From NCBI GenBank assembly GCA_021648745.1, contig JAKISE010000036.1, forward strand, positions 1 to 27,389: a stretch of 27,389 nt of DNA, read 5' to 3'. Positions 1 through 7,324 of the stretch are shown one piece after another. The stretch is from Cyclobacteriaceae bacterium. GTDB lineage: Bacteria > Bacteroidota > Bacteroidia > Cytophagales > Cyclobacteriaceae. Position numbers and translations under genes: made by a program. Below the pieces are notes generated by a model. It was not told the origin of the DNA and ran no database searches. It saw only the letters and a list, made by a program, of their open reading frames with translations. Numbering within the stretch: position 1 is the first letter of the stretch; every line of letters begins with the position of its first letter.

Positions 1-124
1 AATAAATCAGGCAGTTTGGATTCGAAAGCATAGCACCGCTATGGTGAGAACACAAACAAAGCAAAGCGACTGATTTGAAGTGAGTTAAAGGCCTAATAGA
101 AATTCTATTGCATATTTCGGGTTT
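1..124 (+). repeat. ~170-bp palindromic repeat, copy 1 (left part cut off by the window edge)
   Basis: Bases 1-79 are identical to 27311-27389 and to the reverse complement of 4812-4890. The right arm (about 80-123, ending TTTCGGGTT) matches the reverse complement of 4768-4811. The full element has imperfect terminal inverted repeats starting CCCGAA and a core that folds back on itself (AAATCAG paired with CTGATTT; CATAGC-ACC-GCTATG at the tip). There is no coding capacity. It lies 55 bases upstream of tnaA, so the tnaA promoter is either in the short remaining leader or supplied by the repeat. I infer a non-autonomous dispersed element. Confidence 0.85.
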
Positions 125-178
125 AACATCCCAACACAATTATAAGAGGATTCAATTTCTTCATTTAAAAAATAACTT

Positions 179-1555
179 ATGAAACTTCCATTTGCAGAAT
201 TATATAAAATTAAGATGGTGGAAACCATCAAACAAAGTACACAAGAACAACGCGAACAATGGCTAGCTGAAGCCTATAATAATGTGTTTAACCTCCGAAG
301 CGAATATGTATTTATAGATTTGCTAACCGACTCAGGTACTGGAGCTATGAGCGATAAGCAGTGGAGCCAAATGATGATAGGTGATGAGAGCTACGCGGGT
401 GCCACCTCCTACCTAAAAATGAAAGAGACTATTACACAGCTTTTTGGTTTCAATGATTTTTTGCCAACGCATCAAGGCAGAGCTGCCGAAAATGTACTGT
501 TCTCTGTATTGGTAAAAGAAGGAGACATTATTCCTGGCAATTCACATTTCGATACCACCAAAGGACATATCGAATTTAGAAAAGCAAAGGCAGTTGATTG
601 CACCATCGATGAGGCCTTTGATTCTACCCTTTATCATCCTTTTAAAGGAAATATTGACCTGAGTAAACTTTCTAAAGTGTTCGAGGAAAGCACACAAGAA
701 AAAATACCAATGGTAATTGTTACAGTTACCAATAACACATCTGGAGGGCAACCTGTTTCCATGCAAAACTTGAGAGAAGTATCTGCCCTCACTCATCGAT
801 ACGAATCTAAGGTAGTGATAGACTCGGCACGGTTTGCAGAAAACGCTTACTTTATTAAAAAACGTGAGGAAGGCTATGCAAAAAAATCGATAAAAGAAAT
901 CGTGAGTGAGATGTACTCCTATGCCGATGCCATGACTATGAGTAGTAAGAAAGATGCTATTGTTAATATGGGTGGTTTTATTGGGTTTCGTGATCGTGAA
1001 CTTTATGAAAAGGCAAGTGTATACAATATTATGTTTGAAGGGTTTGTAACTTACGGAGGTATGTCGGGCAGAGATATGAATGCCCTTTGCCAGGGCTTAG
1101 ATGAAGCCACCGAATTTGATTATTTAGATACTAGAATTCGGCAAGTAGAGTATTTAGCTGATAAACTTTTAGCCCATGGAGTGCCTCTGTTACAGCCAAC
1201 TGGAGGTCATGCTATTTTTATTAATGCCGCAGCCTTTTTTCCGGAAATTCCAAAAGAGGAATATATCGCTCAAACTTTAGTGGTGGAATTATACTTGGAA
1301 GGCGGAATTAGAGCGGTTGAGGTAGGCACCTTATTGGCAGATCGAGACCCAATAACAAGAGAAAACCGCTACCCTAAATTAGAACTAGTTCGGCTCGCAA
1401 TCCCTCGCAGAGTTTATACCAATAGCCATATGGATTATATTGCAGCAGCTGTTTGCAATGTATATGATAGGCGAAAGGAAATCACACGAGGGTTAAGGGT
1501 TTTGAAAGAAGCTCCTATTATGAGGCATTTTACGGTGGTGTTGGAACGGTTGTAA
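179..1555 (+). CDS. tnaA: Tryptophanase (tryptophan indole-lyase)
   Basis: A PLP enzyme of the beta-eliminating lyase family, 458 aa and full length. It splits L-tryptophan into indole, pyruvate and ammonia in the cytoplasm. Visible motifs are DLLTDSGTGAMSDKQW near residue 48, PTHQGRAAE near 96, DSARFAENAYF near 215, and the PLP-lysine motif MSSKKDA (K257/K258), where most relatives have MSGKK or MSAKK. Tyrosine phenol-lyase is the close alternative. Three positions favour tryptophanase: Asp125 in FDTT (phenol-lyases have Thr), GIRAVEVG without the phenol-lyase Arg (SMERG), and His450 in MRHFT (phenol-lyases have Phe). The start is the only well-placed ATG after the upstream repeat. No tnaB-type permease or TnaC-like leader is next to it. 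The subtype assignment uses known family differences and is quite secure. Confidence 0.93.
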   Translation: MKLPFAELYKIKMVETIKQSTQEQREQWLAEAYNNVFNLRSEYVFIDLLTDSGTGAMSDKQWSQMMIGDESYAGATSYLKMKETITQLFGFNDFLPTHQGRAAENVLFSVLVKEGDIIPGNSHFDTTKGHIEFRKAKAVDCTIDEAFDSTLYHPFKGNIDLSKLSKVFEESTQEKIPMVIVTVTNNTSGGQPVSMQNLREVSALTHRYESKVVIDSARFAENAYFIKKREEGYAKKSIKEIVSEMYSYADAMTMSSKKDAIVNMGGFIGFRDRELYEKASVYNIMFEGFVTYGGMSGRDMNALCQGLDEATEFDYLDTRIRQVEYLADKLLAHGVPLLQPTGGHAIFINAAAFFPEIPKEEYIAQTLVVELYLEGGIRAVEVGTLLADRDPITRENRYPKLELVRLAIPRRVYTNSHMDYIAAAVCNVYDRRKEITRGLRVLKEAPIMRHFTVVLERL

Positions 1556-1687
1556 ACTTGCAAGAAATTGAATAGGGATTAAACTCTTTTAGTTGAATTG
1601 TAGCTGATAAATTATTTTGAATCAGTAATTATCATTTATTTTACAGATTCATATTTTTCAGCAATACTATTCTTCAATAAGTCTATT

Positions 1688-3583
1688 ATGAGTATCAAAA
1701 TTCAAACCTTATCCGGCTACCTCCATGAATACCAAAAAAGTGTCTTAGAACCTGAAGCTTTTTGGAACAGAGTAGCAGAAACCTTTCATTGGAAAAAGCA
1801 ATGGGATAAAGTAGTTGATTGGAATTTTGAAGAACCAAAAATCAATTGGTTTGTAAATGGTAAACTTAATATTACAGAGAATATTCTTGACCGGTATATG
1901 TATACACACGGGGATAGGCCTGCCATTATTTGGGAACCTAATGACCCTTCTGAAGCCTCAAGAACCTTAACCTATAAAGATCTTTACGAACAGGTAAATC
2001 AGTTCTCTAATGCGCTTAAACAGAAAGGCATAAAAAAAGGTGACCGAATAGTCATTTATATGCCAATGGTGCCAGAAGCAGCCATTGCTATGCTCGCCTG
2101 TGCTAGAGTAGGAGCTGTGCATTCCATTGTGTTTGCAGGATTCTCGTCCACTGCCCTAGCCGACCGAATTAACGATTGCCAAGCCAAAATGGTGCTTACA
2201 TCTGACGAAAATTACAGAGGTGCGAAAGTGATTCCGATTAAAGCCGTAGTAGATGAAGCCGTAGAAAATTGCTCTACTATTGAATCGGTTATTACCCTTT
2301 GCCGCACAGGTGGAGAAGTAATAATGAAGCAAGACCGTGACTATTGGTGGCACGATGTTATTGAAGGAGAATCAACAATTTGCGAAGCCGAAGAAATGGA
2401 CTCAGAAGACCTTCTTTTTATACTCTATACTTCTGGTTCTACAGGCAAACCCAAAGGGGTGGTACACACTTGTGGTGGCTATATGGTATATGCACAATTT
2501 ACCTTCGAAAATGTATTTCAATACACGGCCGGAGATGTGTATTGGTGCACAGCCGATGTGGGTTGGATTACTGGTCACTCATATATAGTTTACGGACCAT
2601 TATTAACTGGAGCCACAACACTAATGTTCGAAGGTATACCGACCTACCCAGACGCGGGTCGCTTTTGGGATGTAGTGGATAAGCATAAGGTAAATCAATT
2701 TTACACAGCACCTACTGCTATACGGGCATTAGAAGCTCACGGCCTCGACCCATTTAAAGGCAAAGACTTAAGCTCACTTAAGGTATTAGGCTCTGTTGGC
2801 GAACCTATTAATGAAGAAGCTTGGCACTGGTACCACGACCATGTGGGTAAAAACAAATGCCCCATTGTAGATACCTGGTGGCAAACTGAAACTGGCGGTA
2901 TAATGTTGTCGCCCATAGCAGGAATTACTCCAACAAAACCGTCTTATGCCACGCTTCCATTACCTGGAATCCAACCTGTAATTGTAGATGAAAAGGGACA
3001 AGAGTTAAAAGGGAATAGTGTCCAAGGTAATCTTTGCATTAAGTACCCCTGGCCTGGAATGATTCGCACTACTTACGGAGATCACGACCGTTGTAAGCAA
3101 ACCTATTTTTCTACCTATCCTGGCATGTATTTTACCGGTGATGGAGTAAAAAGAGATGAGGACGGTTATTACAGAATACTCGGTAGAGTTGATGATGTAA
3201 TTAATGTATCTGGTCATAGAATGGGAACGGCCGAAGTAGAAAATGCCATTAATGAGCATCCCCTTGTGATAGAGTCGGCAGTGGTAGGCTACCCACATGA
3301 GATTAAAGGCCAAGGTATATATGCCTATGTAATTGCGGATGATTCTCAGAGATCGGCTGCCAGTTTAGAAAATGAAATAAGAGCTACTGTAAACAAAATA
3401 ATAGGCCCTATTGCCAAACCGGATAAGGTTCAAATTGTTACTGGCTTACCTAAAACGCGTTCTGGTAAAATAATGCGTAGAATTCTTCGGAAAATTGCTG
3501 AAGGGCAAACTGATAATTTCGGAGATACTTCTACCTTGCTAGACCCAACCGTAGTAGATGAAATTATTGAAAATATGAAATAG
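1688..3583 (+). CDS. acs: Acetyl-coenzyme A synthetase (AMP-forming)
   Basis: This enzyme activates acetate with ATP and CoA to acetyl-CoA through acetyl-AMP. At 631 aa it is the normal length for the ANL superfamily enzyme. An N-terminal ACAS segment covers about residues 10-65. The ATP-binding P-loop YTSGSTGKPKG is at 247-257, WWQTETGG at 397-404 includes the tryptophan of the acetate pocket, and the hinge/C-domain region reads YFTGDGVKRDEDGYYRILGR. The motif PKTRSGKIMRR carries K594, the catalytic lysine that Pat-type acetyltransferases modify in this family. The gene follows tnaA on the same strand after 132 bases, so it probably has its own promoter, though I see no clear TAnnTTTG match. 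Identity is essentially certain from the motifs. Confidence 0.97.
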   Translation: MSIKIQTLSGYLHEYQKSVLEPEAFWNRVAETFHWKKQWDKVVDWNFEEPKINWFVNGKLNITENILDRYMYTHGDRPAIIWEPNDPSEASRTLTYKDLYEQVNQFSNALKQKGIKKGDRIVIYMPMVPEAAIAMLACARVGAVHSIVFAGFSSTALADRINDCQAKMVLTSDENYRGAKVIPIKAVVDEAVENCSTIESVITLCRTGGEVIMKQDRDYWWHDVIEGESTICEAEEMDSEDLLFILYTSGSTGKPKGVVHTCGGYMVYAQFTFENVFQYTAGDVYWCTADVGWITGHSYIVYGPLLTGATTLMFEGIPTYPDAGRFWDVVDKHKVNQFYTAPTAIRALEAHGLDPFKGKDLSSLKVLGSVGEPINEEAWHWYHDHVGKNKCPIVDTWWQTETGGIMLSPIAGITPTKPSYATLPLPGIQPVIVDEKGQELKGNSVQGNLCIKYPWPGMIRTTYGDHDRCKQTYFSTYPGMYFTGDGVKRDEDGYYRILGRVDDVINVSGHRMGTAEVENAINEHPLVIESAVVGYPHEIKGQGIYAYVIADDSQRSAASLENEIRATVNKIIGPIAKPDKVQIVTGLPKTRSGKIMRRILRKIAEGQTDNFGDTSTLLDPTVVDEIIENMK

Positions 3584-3589
3584 CATTTT

Positions 3590-3787
3590 GTGTTTAATTA
3601 TAGAATTACATTTACTGGCTTCGGTGCTAATCGTACAGTGTACCGAGGCCAACAGATTACCATACAGTGTGGACATAACTGGGATACCAGCGAACAAGAA
3701 GGGGCCAATATGCTTTTTGTAGCACGTAAAGAAATTAAGAAGCACTTTAGTCGATTCTCAATTATAAGTGTTGAAAAGTTGGGGTAA
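3590..3787 (+). CDS. Small hypothetical protein downstream of acs
   Basis: A 65-aa ORF with a GTG start, six bases after the acs stop codon and in the same reading frame as acs. Its amino-acid mix looks like a globular protein (YRITFTGFGANRTVYRG, then VARKEIKKHFSRFSIISVEKLG) with a predicted beta-rich first half and a helix near residues 43-54. It overlaps no other gene and ends 21 bases before a hairpin. I do not recognise a family. It could be translationally coupled to acs, or it could be a chance ORF. No signal peptide or membrane segment is visible. Confidence 0.45.
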   Translation: MFNYRITFTGFGANRTVYRGQQITIQCGHNWDTSEQEGANMLFVARKEIKKHFSRFSIISVEKLG

Positions 3788-3808
3788 AACTAATCAATAC
3801 CTGTATTT

Positions 3809-3839
3809 CTCATCAGGTGACTCCAAGTCACCTGATGAG
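3809..3839. repeat. REP-type hairpin 1 of the RAYT island
   Basis: A perfect 14-bp stem (CTCATCAGGTGACT and its complement) with loop CCA. It is the reverse orientation of hairpins 2 and 3, whose loop reads TGG on the plus strand. It sits between the convergent ends of the small ORF after acs (3787) and the VF530 gene (3900), so it may also act as a bidirectional terminator, although no clean T-run follows. The partly matching flanks AATACCTG (3797-3804) and CAGGTATC (3851-3858) extend the inverted symmetry. Confidence 0.85.
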
Positions 3840-3899
3840 TCTTGGGTAGCCAGGTATCAATGGTAATTGCCTTCGGCCCTCAAGTGAAAAAAAGGAATT

Positions 3900-4121
3900 T
3901 TACTTATTAACAGACCTTAAGTATAGCCTTTCTACTTTATCTCTTGCCCATGGCGTTCTACGTAAAAACTTGAGGCTAGATTTAATAGATGGTTCATAAT
4001 TAAAACTACGAATATTTATTCTTACACCTAATTCTTCCCAACCATACACATTTACTAAGTGCTCTAAAATATCTGCTAACTTAATTCCATGAAGCGGATT
4101 GTTTGGCTGTTCTTTATTCAT
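3900..4121 (-). CDS. VF530 family (DUF2132) protein
   Basis: A 73-aa protein with the signature of the VF530 family of small conserved bacterial proteins: NNPLHGIKLADILEHLV, GWEELGVRINIRSF, then PSIKSSLKFLRRTPWAR and VERLYL. Family members are small helical proteins proposed to bind nucleic acid; the function is not established. The length is normal and the ATG is followed directly by the conserved N-terminus. It lies 20 bases downstream of the transposase gene on the same strand, so it could be co-transcribed, but the family is not otherwise tied to transposases. I infer that the RAYT unit inserted upstream of a resident gene. Confidence 0.85.
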   Translation of the reverse strand: MNKEQPNNPLHGIKLADILEHLVNVYGWEELGVRINIRSFNYEPSIKSSLKFLRRTPWARDKVERLYLRSVNK

Positions 4122-4141
4122 ATTAAAATCAAATATCGTGT

Positions 4142-4753
4142 TTATAACAGACTTTCCTTTTCCGTATTCTCAATTTTTACACTCTTTGATTGTTGAATAA
4201 AGAGGTTTGATTCAATTGGAATGTCGAGTAAATACACGGCTAAAACTTTACTACAAAGTGTTCCATCTCTAATCCCAGCATAATCTTGGTAAGATGAAAA
4301 CTCCCAATCTGCTATCGAATTAACTAGCTTAGCGGAGACTGGGTTTTGATGTATATAATGAAAACAAGTGAAGGCATAATTTTGCTTTTCTGAAAGATTT
4401 TTGGCTTTCGTCTTTGATTGGAATAAAGAACCTGTACGACCATGCTTTTTGTTAATAGCTCGAGTATAAGATCTCAAAATTATAGCAATTGCACTCACAA
4501 TTCTTTTGTTCAATTCATCAGGTGACTTGGAGTCACCTGATGAATGTGATTCGGAAGGAATATAAACAAGTAAATGAAACTGATTAGGCATTAAGCAGTA
4601 TGCAAGAATATCAACCAGCGGATATAAATGCGTTCTAATTTTAGATAAAAGATACAGGTAGTTTTCCCTTTCAAAGAAAAGAAGCTGGCTGTTATTCCCT
4701 CGGTTATAAATATGATAAAGGTTGTCTGGTATAAAGTTCATTCCTGTTTCCAA
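4142..4753 (-). CDS. REP-associated tyrosine transposase (RAYT, Y1/HUH family)
   Basis: A 203-aa single-strand DNA transposase of the Y1_Tnp (IS200-like) fold. The N-terminus has the family's YHIYNRGN at 13-20. The metal-binding motif lies in MPNQFHLLV, where the first His of the usual HFH is Gln58 and His60 is kept. SYTRAINKKHGRTGSLFQ at 95-112 and FHYIHQNPVSAKLV at 131-144 are typical; Y133 is the likely nucleophile. WEFSSYQDY follows at 150-158. Met5 (4741) is an equally plausible start. Residues 70-81 (HSSGDSKSPDEL) are encoded by a REP-type hairpin, an in-frame insert between the metal motif and the next helix. Similar hairpins flank the gene, as expected for RAYTs, which act on REP sequences in trans rather than carrying IS ends. 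The frame is intact, so it may be active. Confidence 0.9.
   Translation of the reverse strand: METGMNFIPDNLYHIYNRGNNSQLLFFERENYLYLLSKIRTHLYPLVDILAYCLMPNQFHLLVYIPSESHSSGDSKSPDELNKRIVSAIAIILRSYTRAINKKHGRTGSLFQSKTKAKNLSEKQNYAFTCFHYIHQNPVSAKLVNSIADWEFSSYQDYAGIRDGTLCSKVLAVYLLDIPIESNLFIQQSKSVKIENTEKESLL
4514..4544. repeat. REP-type hairpin 2, inside the RAYT gene
   Basis: A perfect 14-bp stem (TTCATCAGGTGACT) with loop TGG, lying wholly within the transposase reading frame (codons about 70-81). The inner 13 bp of the stem match hairpin 1 exactly; the outermost pair is T-A here and C-G in hairpin 1, a compensatory difference that keeps the fold. The adjacent A4513/T4545 pair would extend the stem to 15 bp. 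Confidence 0.88.
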
Positions 4754-4754
4754 T

Positions 4755-4771
4755 TTTAACCTTCTTTAACC
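4755..4771. promoter_or_regulatory. Two GTTAAA direct repeats upstream of RAYT (possible regulator site)
   Basis: Read on the transposase strand this is GGTTAAAGAAGGTTAAA, ending one base upstream of an ATTG sequence close to the start codon. The same 17 bases occur exactly at 8817-8833, in the repeat array between the T9SS-exported protein gene and the histidine kinase gene. The outer copy is partly formed by the edge of the ~170-bp repeat (CGGGTT). Binding by the nearby response regulator is inference only. Confidence 0.3.
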
Positions 4772-4938
4772 CGAAATATGCAATAGAATTTCTATTAGGC
4801 CTTTAACTCACTTCAAATCAGTCGCTTTGCTTTGTTTGTGTTCTCACCATAGCGGTGCTATGCTTTCGAATCCAAACTGCCTGATTTATTGTGACTTAAA
4901 GCCTCATCACGAACCCTATCGCATAATTCGGGTTTAAA
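4768..4938 (-). repeat. ~170-bp palindromic repeat, copy 2 (complete, inverted)
   Basis: The only full copy in the window. Its ends are AACCCGAAATATGC (4768) and GCATAATTCGGGTT (to 4934), giving imperfect terminal inverted repeats of about 42 bp. The 79-bp core (4812-4890) is identical, as reverse complement, to 1-79 and 27311-27389. The core is also a long imperfect hairpin with tip CATAGC-ACC-GCTATG. The element ends 14 bases upstream of the RAYT start and 22 bases from hairpin 3. It codes for nothing. Mobilisation by a transposase acting in trans is inference. Confidence 0.88.
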
Positions 4939-4960
4939 AATAAGAATAAAAAAGTTATAC

Positions 4961-4993
4961 ACTCATCTGGTGACTTGGAGTCACCAGATGAGT
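4961..4993. repeat. REP-type hairpin 3, just past the feoB stop
   Basis: A perfect 15-bp stem (ACTCATCTGGTGACT) with loop TGG. It matches hairpins 1 and 2 except at one internal pair, which is T-A here and A-T there, so both strands changed together. It begins 11 bases after the feoB stop on the minus strand and is followed there by a T-rich run (ACTTTTTTATTC), so it could serve as the feoAB terminator as well as a REP. Confidence 0.88.
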
Positions 4994-5004
4994 AAGGAGA
5001 AATC

Positions 5005-7065
5005 CTACGAAAATAAATTGAACGTCAACAACGAAAGCACATAGGCTAAGCCCGACATATAGATAGTTTGTAAAATTGGCCACTTCCAGCCCTTAGTTTC
5101 TCTATAAGTAATGGCCAAAGTACTTATGCATTGCATAGCAAACACATAAAATACCATTAAAGATAAACCCACGGGTAGTGTAAAATAAAGCTGTCCAGTT
5201 TCTGGATTAATTTCAGAACCCATACGTGCTTTTATAGTATTTACATCTCCATCAGCAGATTCAATACTGTAAATGGTGGACATCGTGCCCACAAAAACTT
5301 CACGAGCTGCAAAAGAAGTAACCAACGCAATGCCTACCTTCCAGTTAAACCCAAGAGGTTTAATAGCCGGCTCAATGGCTTTGCCAAGTTTAGCCACATA
5401 GGAGTTTTCTAATTTATAAGAGGCTACCTTATCATTTAGCTCTGCCTCTGTATAATTAGTGCCCACTAAAGTTGCTTTTACATTAGCCTCTGCATTGGCA
5501 ATATTGTCGCCTGGCCCATAAGTTGCTAATACCCATAACACAATGGATACCGCTATAATTATTTTACCGGCTTCAAAAGAAAAGGTTTTTACTTTTTCCA
5601 GAATAGTTAACCCTACATTTTTCCATCGAGGGGTCTTATAGGTTGGCAACTCCATAATTAAAAAACTACGCTCTGTAGTTTTCATTAATTTTTTTAGAAT
5701 ATAGGCTGAAATTAGCACGGCTATAAACCCCAAAAGGTATAAGCTTAGCAAAACGAGCCCTTGCATATTAAATACGCCTAAAACATACTCATCAGGAATA
5801 ACCAAGGCAATAAGAATAGTATACACTGGTAGCCTTGCCGAACAACTCATTAAGGGTGTTACAAAAATAGTAATCATCCTTTCCTTCCAATTTTCAATGG
5901 TTCGAGTTGCCATTATGGCTGGTATGGCACAAGCTACACCTGAAATAAGCGGAACTACGCTTTTTCCATTTAAGCCAAACTTGCGCATTATTTTATCCAT
6001 TAGAAATACGACCCTGGCCATATATCCAGACTCCTCCAACAAGGATATAAAAGCAAACAGAATGGCTATTTGCGGAATAAATATAAGCACTCCACCTATG
6101 CCTGGCACCAAGCCTTTAGCTAATAAATCAGTGAAAATACCTGCCGGTAAGTTAGTAGAAAGCCATGCCGAAAGTTCGGAGAAAACTATATCTATCAGAT
6201 CCATTGGCCAGCTTGCCCAGGCAAAAATCGCTTGGAAAATAACAAACAGAACGGAGAGGAAAATAACATATCCCCATATTTTATGGGTAAGTATTTTATC
6301 AATTTTCTCAGAGTAAGGCTTTAGCCCTATGGCCTCTTTTTTAACTTCTACTTGCTTAACCAGTCGATTAATTTTGCCATAACGCAGGGTAGTGTCTTTG
6401 GCCTGAACACTATCGTTTTCTTCAAGTTTACCCTCACTTGTTAATTGTTGCAGAGCCCAATAGGCGGTGTCCTCAGGGTGTTCTTTTAGATAGTCTGTAA
6501 TTTGATCTTTGGCAAGTTCGGTGACATCAAAAAAACTGCCTCCACTCACCATAACTTGATTTTCCAGCGCTTTCTTAAGCTCATCAATGCCTTCGCCAAC
6601 CCGAGCATTAGTAGAAATTACCAGAGCTCCCAGTTCTTTTTCAAGCAACTCTAAATCATAGCCCACCCCTATTCTATCGGCCATATCTACCATATTAAGG
6701 GCCAGAATAACAGGAAGTCCCAAATCCTTCATTTGGGTAAAGAGCAACAAATTACGCTTGAGATTAGAGGCATCCACAACAACAACCAAAATGTCAGGAA
6801 AAAGGGCATTTTCTTTATTTAAAAGAATATTAGCTACAACAGTTTCATCATTGGATTTTGGATAGATACTATACGTACCTGGCAAATCAATTATTTCAAC
6901 TTTCTCCCCATTAAGAAGGACGGAAATACCCGATTTTTTATCCACAGTAACTCCTGGGAAATTGCCAATTTTTTGATTGAGACCAGTGAGTTGATTAAAT
7001 AAAGAAGACTTGCCAGAGTTAGGATTGCCGACAAGTGCAATGCGTTTTCGCTGTTTTGTACTCAT
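5005..7065 (-). CDS. feoB: Ferrous iron transport protein B
   Basis: An inner-membrane Fe(II) transporter with an N-terminal cytosolic G domain, 686 aa, within the normal range. G-domain motifs are G1 GNPNSGKS at 13-20, switch region NFPGVTVDKKSG near 35-46, G3 DLPG at 60-63, G4 NMVD at 124-127 and a G5-like STNARVGEG at 151-159. Membrane helices start near residue 265; the gate motifs include PGIGGVLIFIPQI, SGVACAIPAIMATRTIENWKERM and FAAREVFVGT. A soluble segment between the last helices (about 540-590) is common in Bacteroidota FeoB. The gene starts three bases after the feoA stop, so the two are clearly co-transcribed. A REP hairpin 11 bases past the stop may terminate the transcript. No FeoC-like gene is present. 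Confidence 0.97.
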   Translation of the reverse strand: MSTKQRKRIALVGNPNSGKSSLFNQLTGLNQKIGNFPGVTVDKKSGISVLLNGEKVEIIDLPGTYSIYPKSNDETVVANILLNKENALFPDILVVVVDASNLKRNLLLFTQMKDLGLPVILALNMVDMADRIGVGYDLELLEKELGALVISTNARVGEGIDELKKALENQVMVSGGSFFDVTELAKDQITDYLKEHPEDTAYWALQQLTSEGKLEENDSVQAKDTTLRYGKINRLVKQVEVKKEAIGLKPYSEKIDKILTHKIWGYVIFLSVLFVIFQAIFAWASWPMDLIDIVFSELSAWLSTNLPAGIFTDLLAKGLVPGIGGVLIFIPQIAILFAFISLLEESGYMARVVFLMDKIMRKFGLNGKSVVPLISGVACAIPAIMATRTIENWKERMITIFVTPLMSCSARLPVYTILIALVIPDEYVLGVFNMQGLVLLSLYLLGFIAVLISAYILKKLMKTTERSFLIMELPTYKTPRWKNVGLTILEKVKTFSFEAGKIIIAVSIVLWVLATYGPGDNIANAEANVKATLVGTNYTEAELNDKVASYKLENSYVAKLGKAIEPAIKPLGFNWKVGIALVTSFAAREVFVGTMSTIYSIESADGDVNTIKARMGSEINPETGQLYFTLPVGLSLMVFYVFAMQCISTLAITYRETKGWKWPILQTIYMSGLAYVLSLLTFNLFS

Positions 7066-7068
7066 TAA

Positions 7069-7299
7069 CTACTCAACTAGCGAAATGGTATGAGCTTCAG
7101 CTTTTCGGAGCAATAAGTTATATCCTTCAACATCAATGCAAATAGGATCACCAAGGGGTGCCGAAAATTTCATTTCTACACTCGTGCCGGGCAGGCATCC
7201 CATATCCAATAGCTTCAATGACAAGTGATCGTCCTTAAAACAACAAATGGTGCCGTTCTCTCCTGGCTTTAAATCTCCGACCGTTTTTGCTTTGCTCAA
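7069..7299 (-). CDS. feoA: Ferrous iron transport protein A
   Basis: A 76-aa cytosolic SH3-like protein that supports FeoB. The family pattern is visible: GDLKPGENGTICCF, then LLDMGCLPGTSVEMKFSAPL, DPICIDVEGYNLLLRKAEA and HTISLVE at the end. It is first in a two-gene operon with feoB, separated by three bases. The upstream region has a TACATTTG promoter element and a short palindrome that could bind an iron- or manganese-responsive repressor. Length and motifs fit the family throughout. Confidence 0.95.
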   Translation of the reverse strand: MSKAKTVGDLKPGENGTICCFKDDHLSLKLLDMGCLPGTSVEMKFSAPLGDPICIDVEGYNLLLRKAEAHTISLVE

Positions 7300-7324
7300 T
7301 TATTTAGAATTATTATAAACAGTG

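Noticed and set aside
179..1555. Tyrosine phenol-lyase as the identity of the first gene
   Set aside because: Residues that distinguish the two enzymes (Asp125, Val in RAVEVG, His450) are those of tryptophanase.
4142..4753. A classical IS200/IS605 insertion sequence
   Set aside because: There is no TnpB, the protein is the longer RAYT type, and hairpins lie as separate REPs rather than as subterminal ends of one element.
3809..4993. A CRISPR array
   Set aside because: The three hairpins are far apart (hundreds of bases), differ in orientation and have no regular spacers or cas genes.
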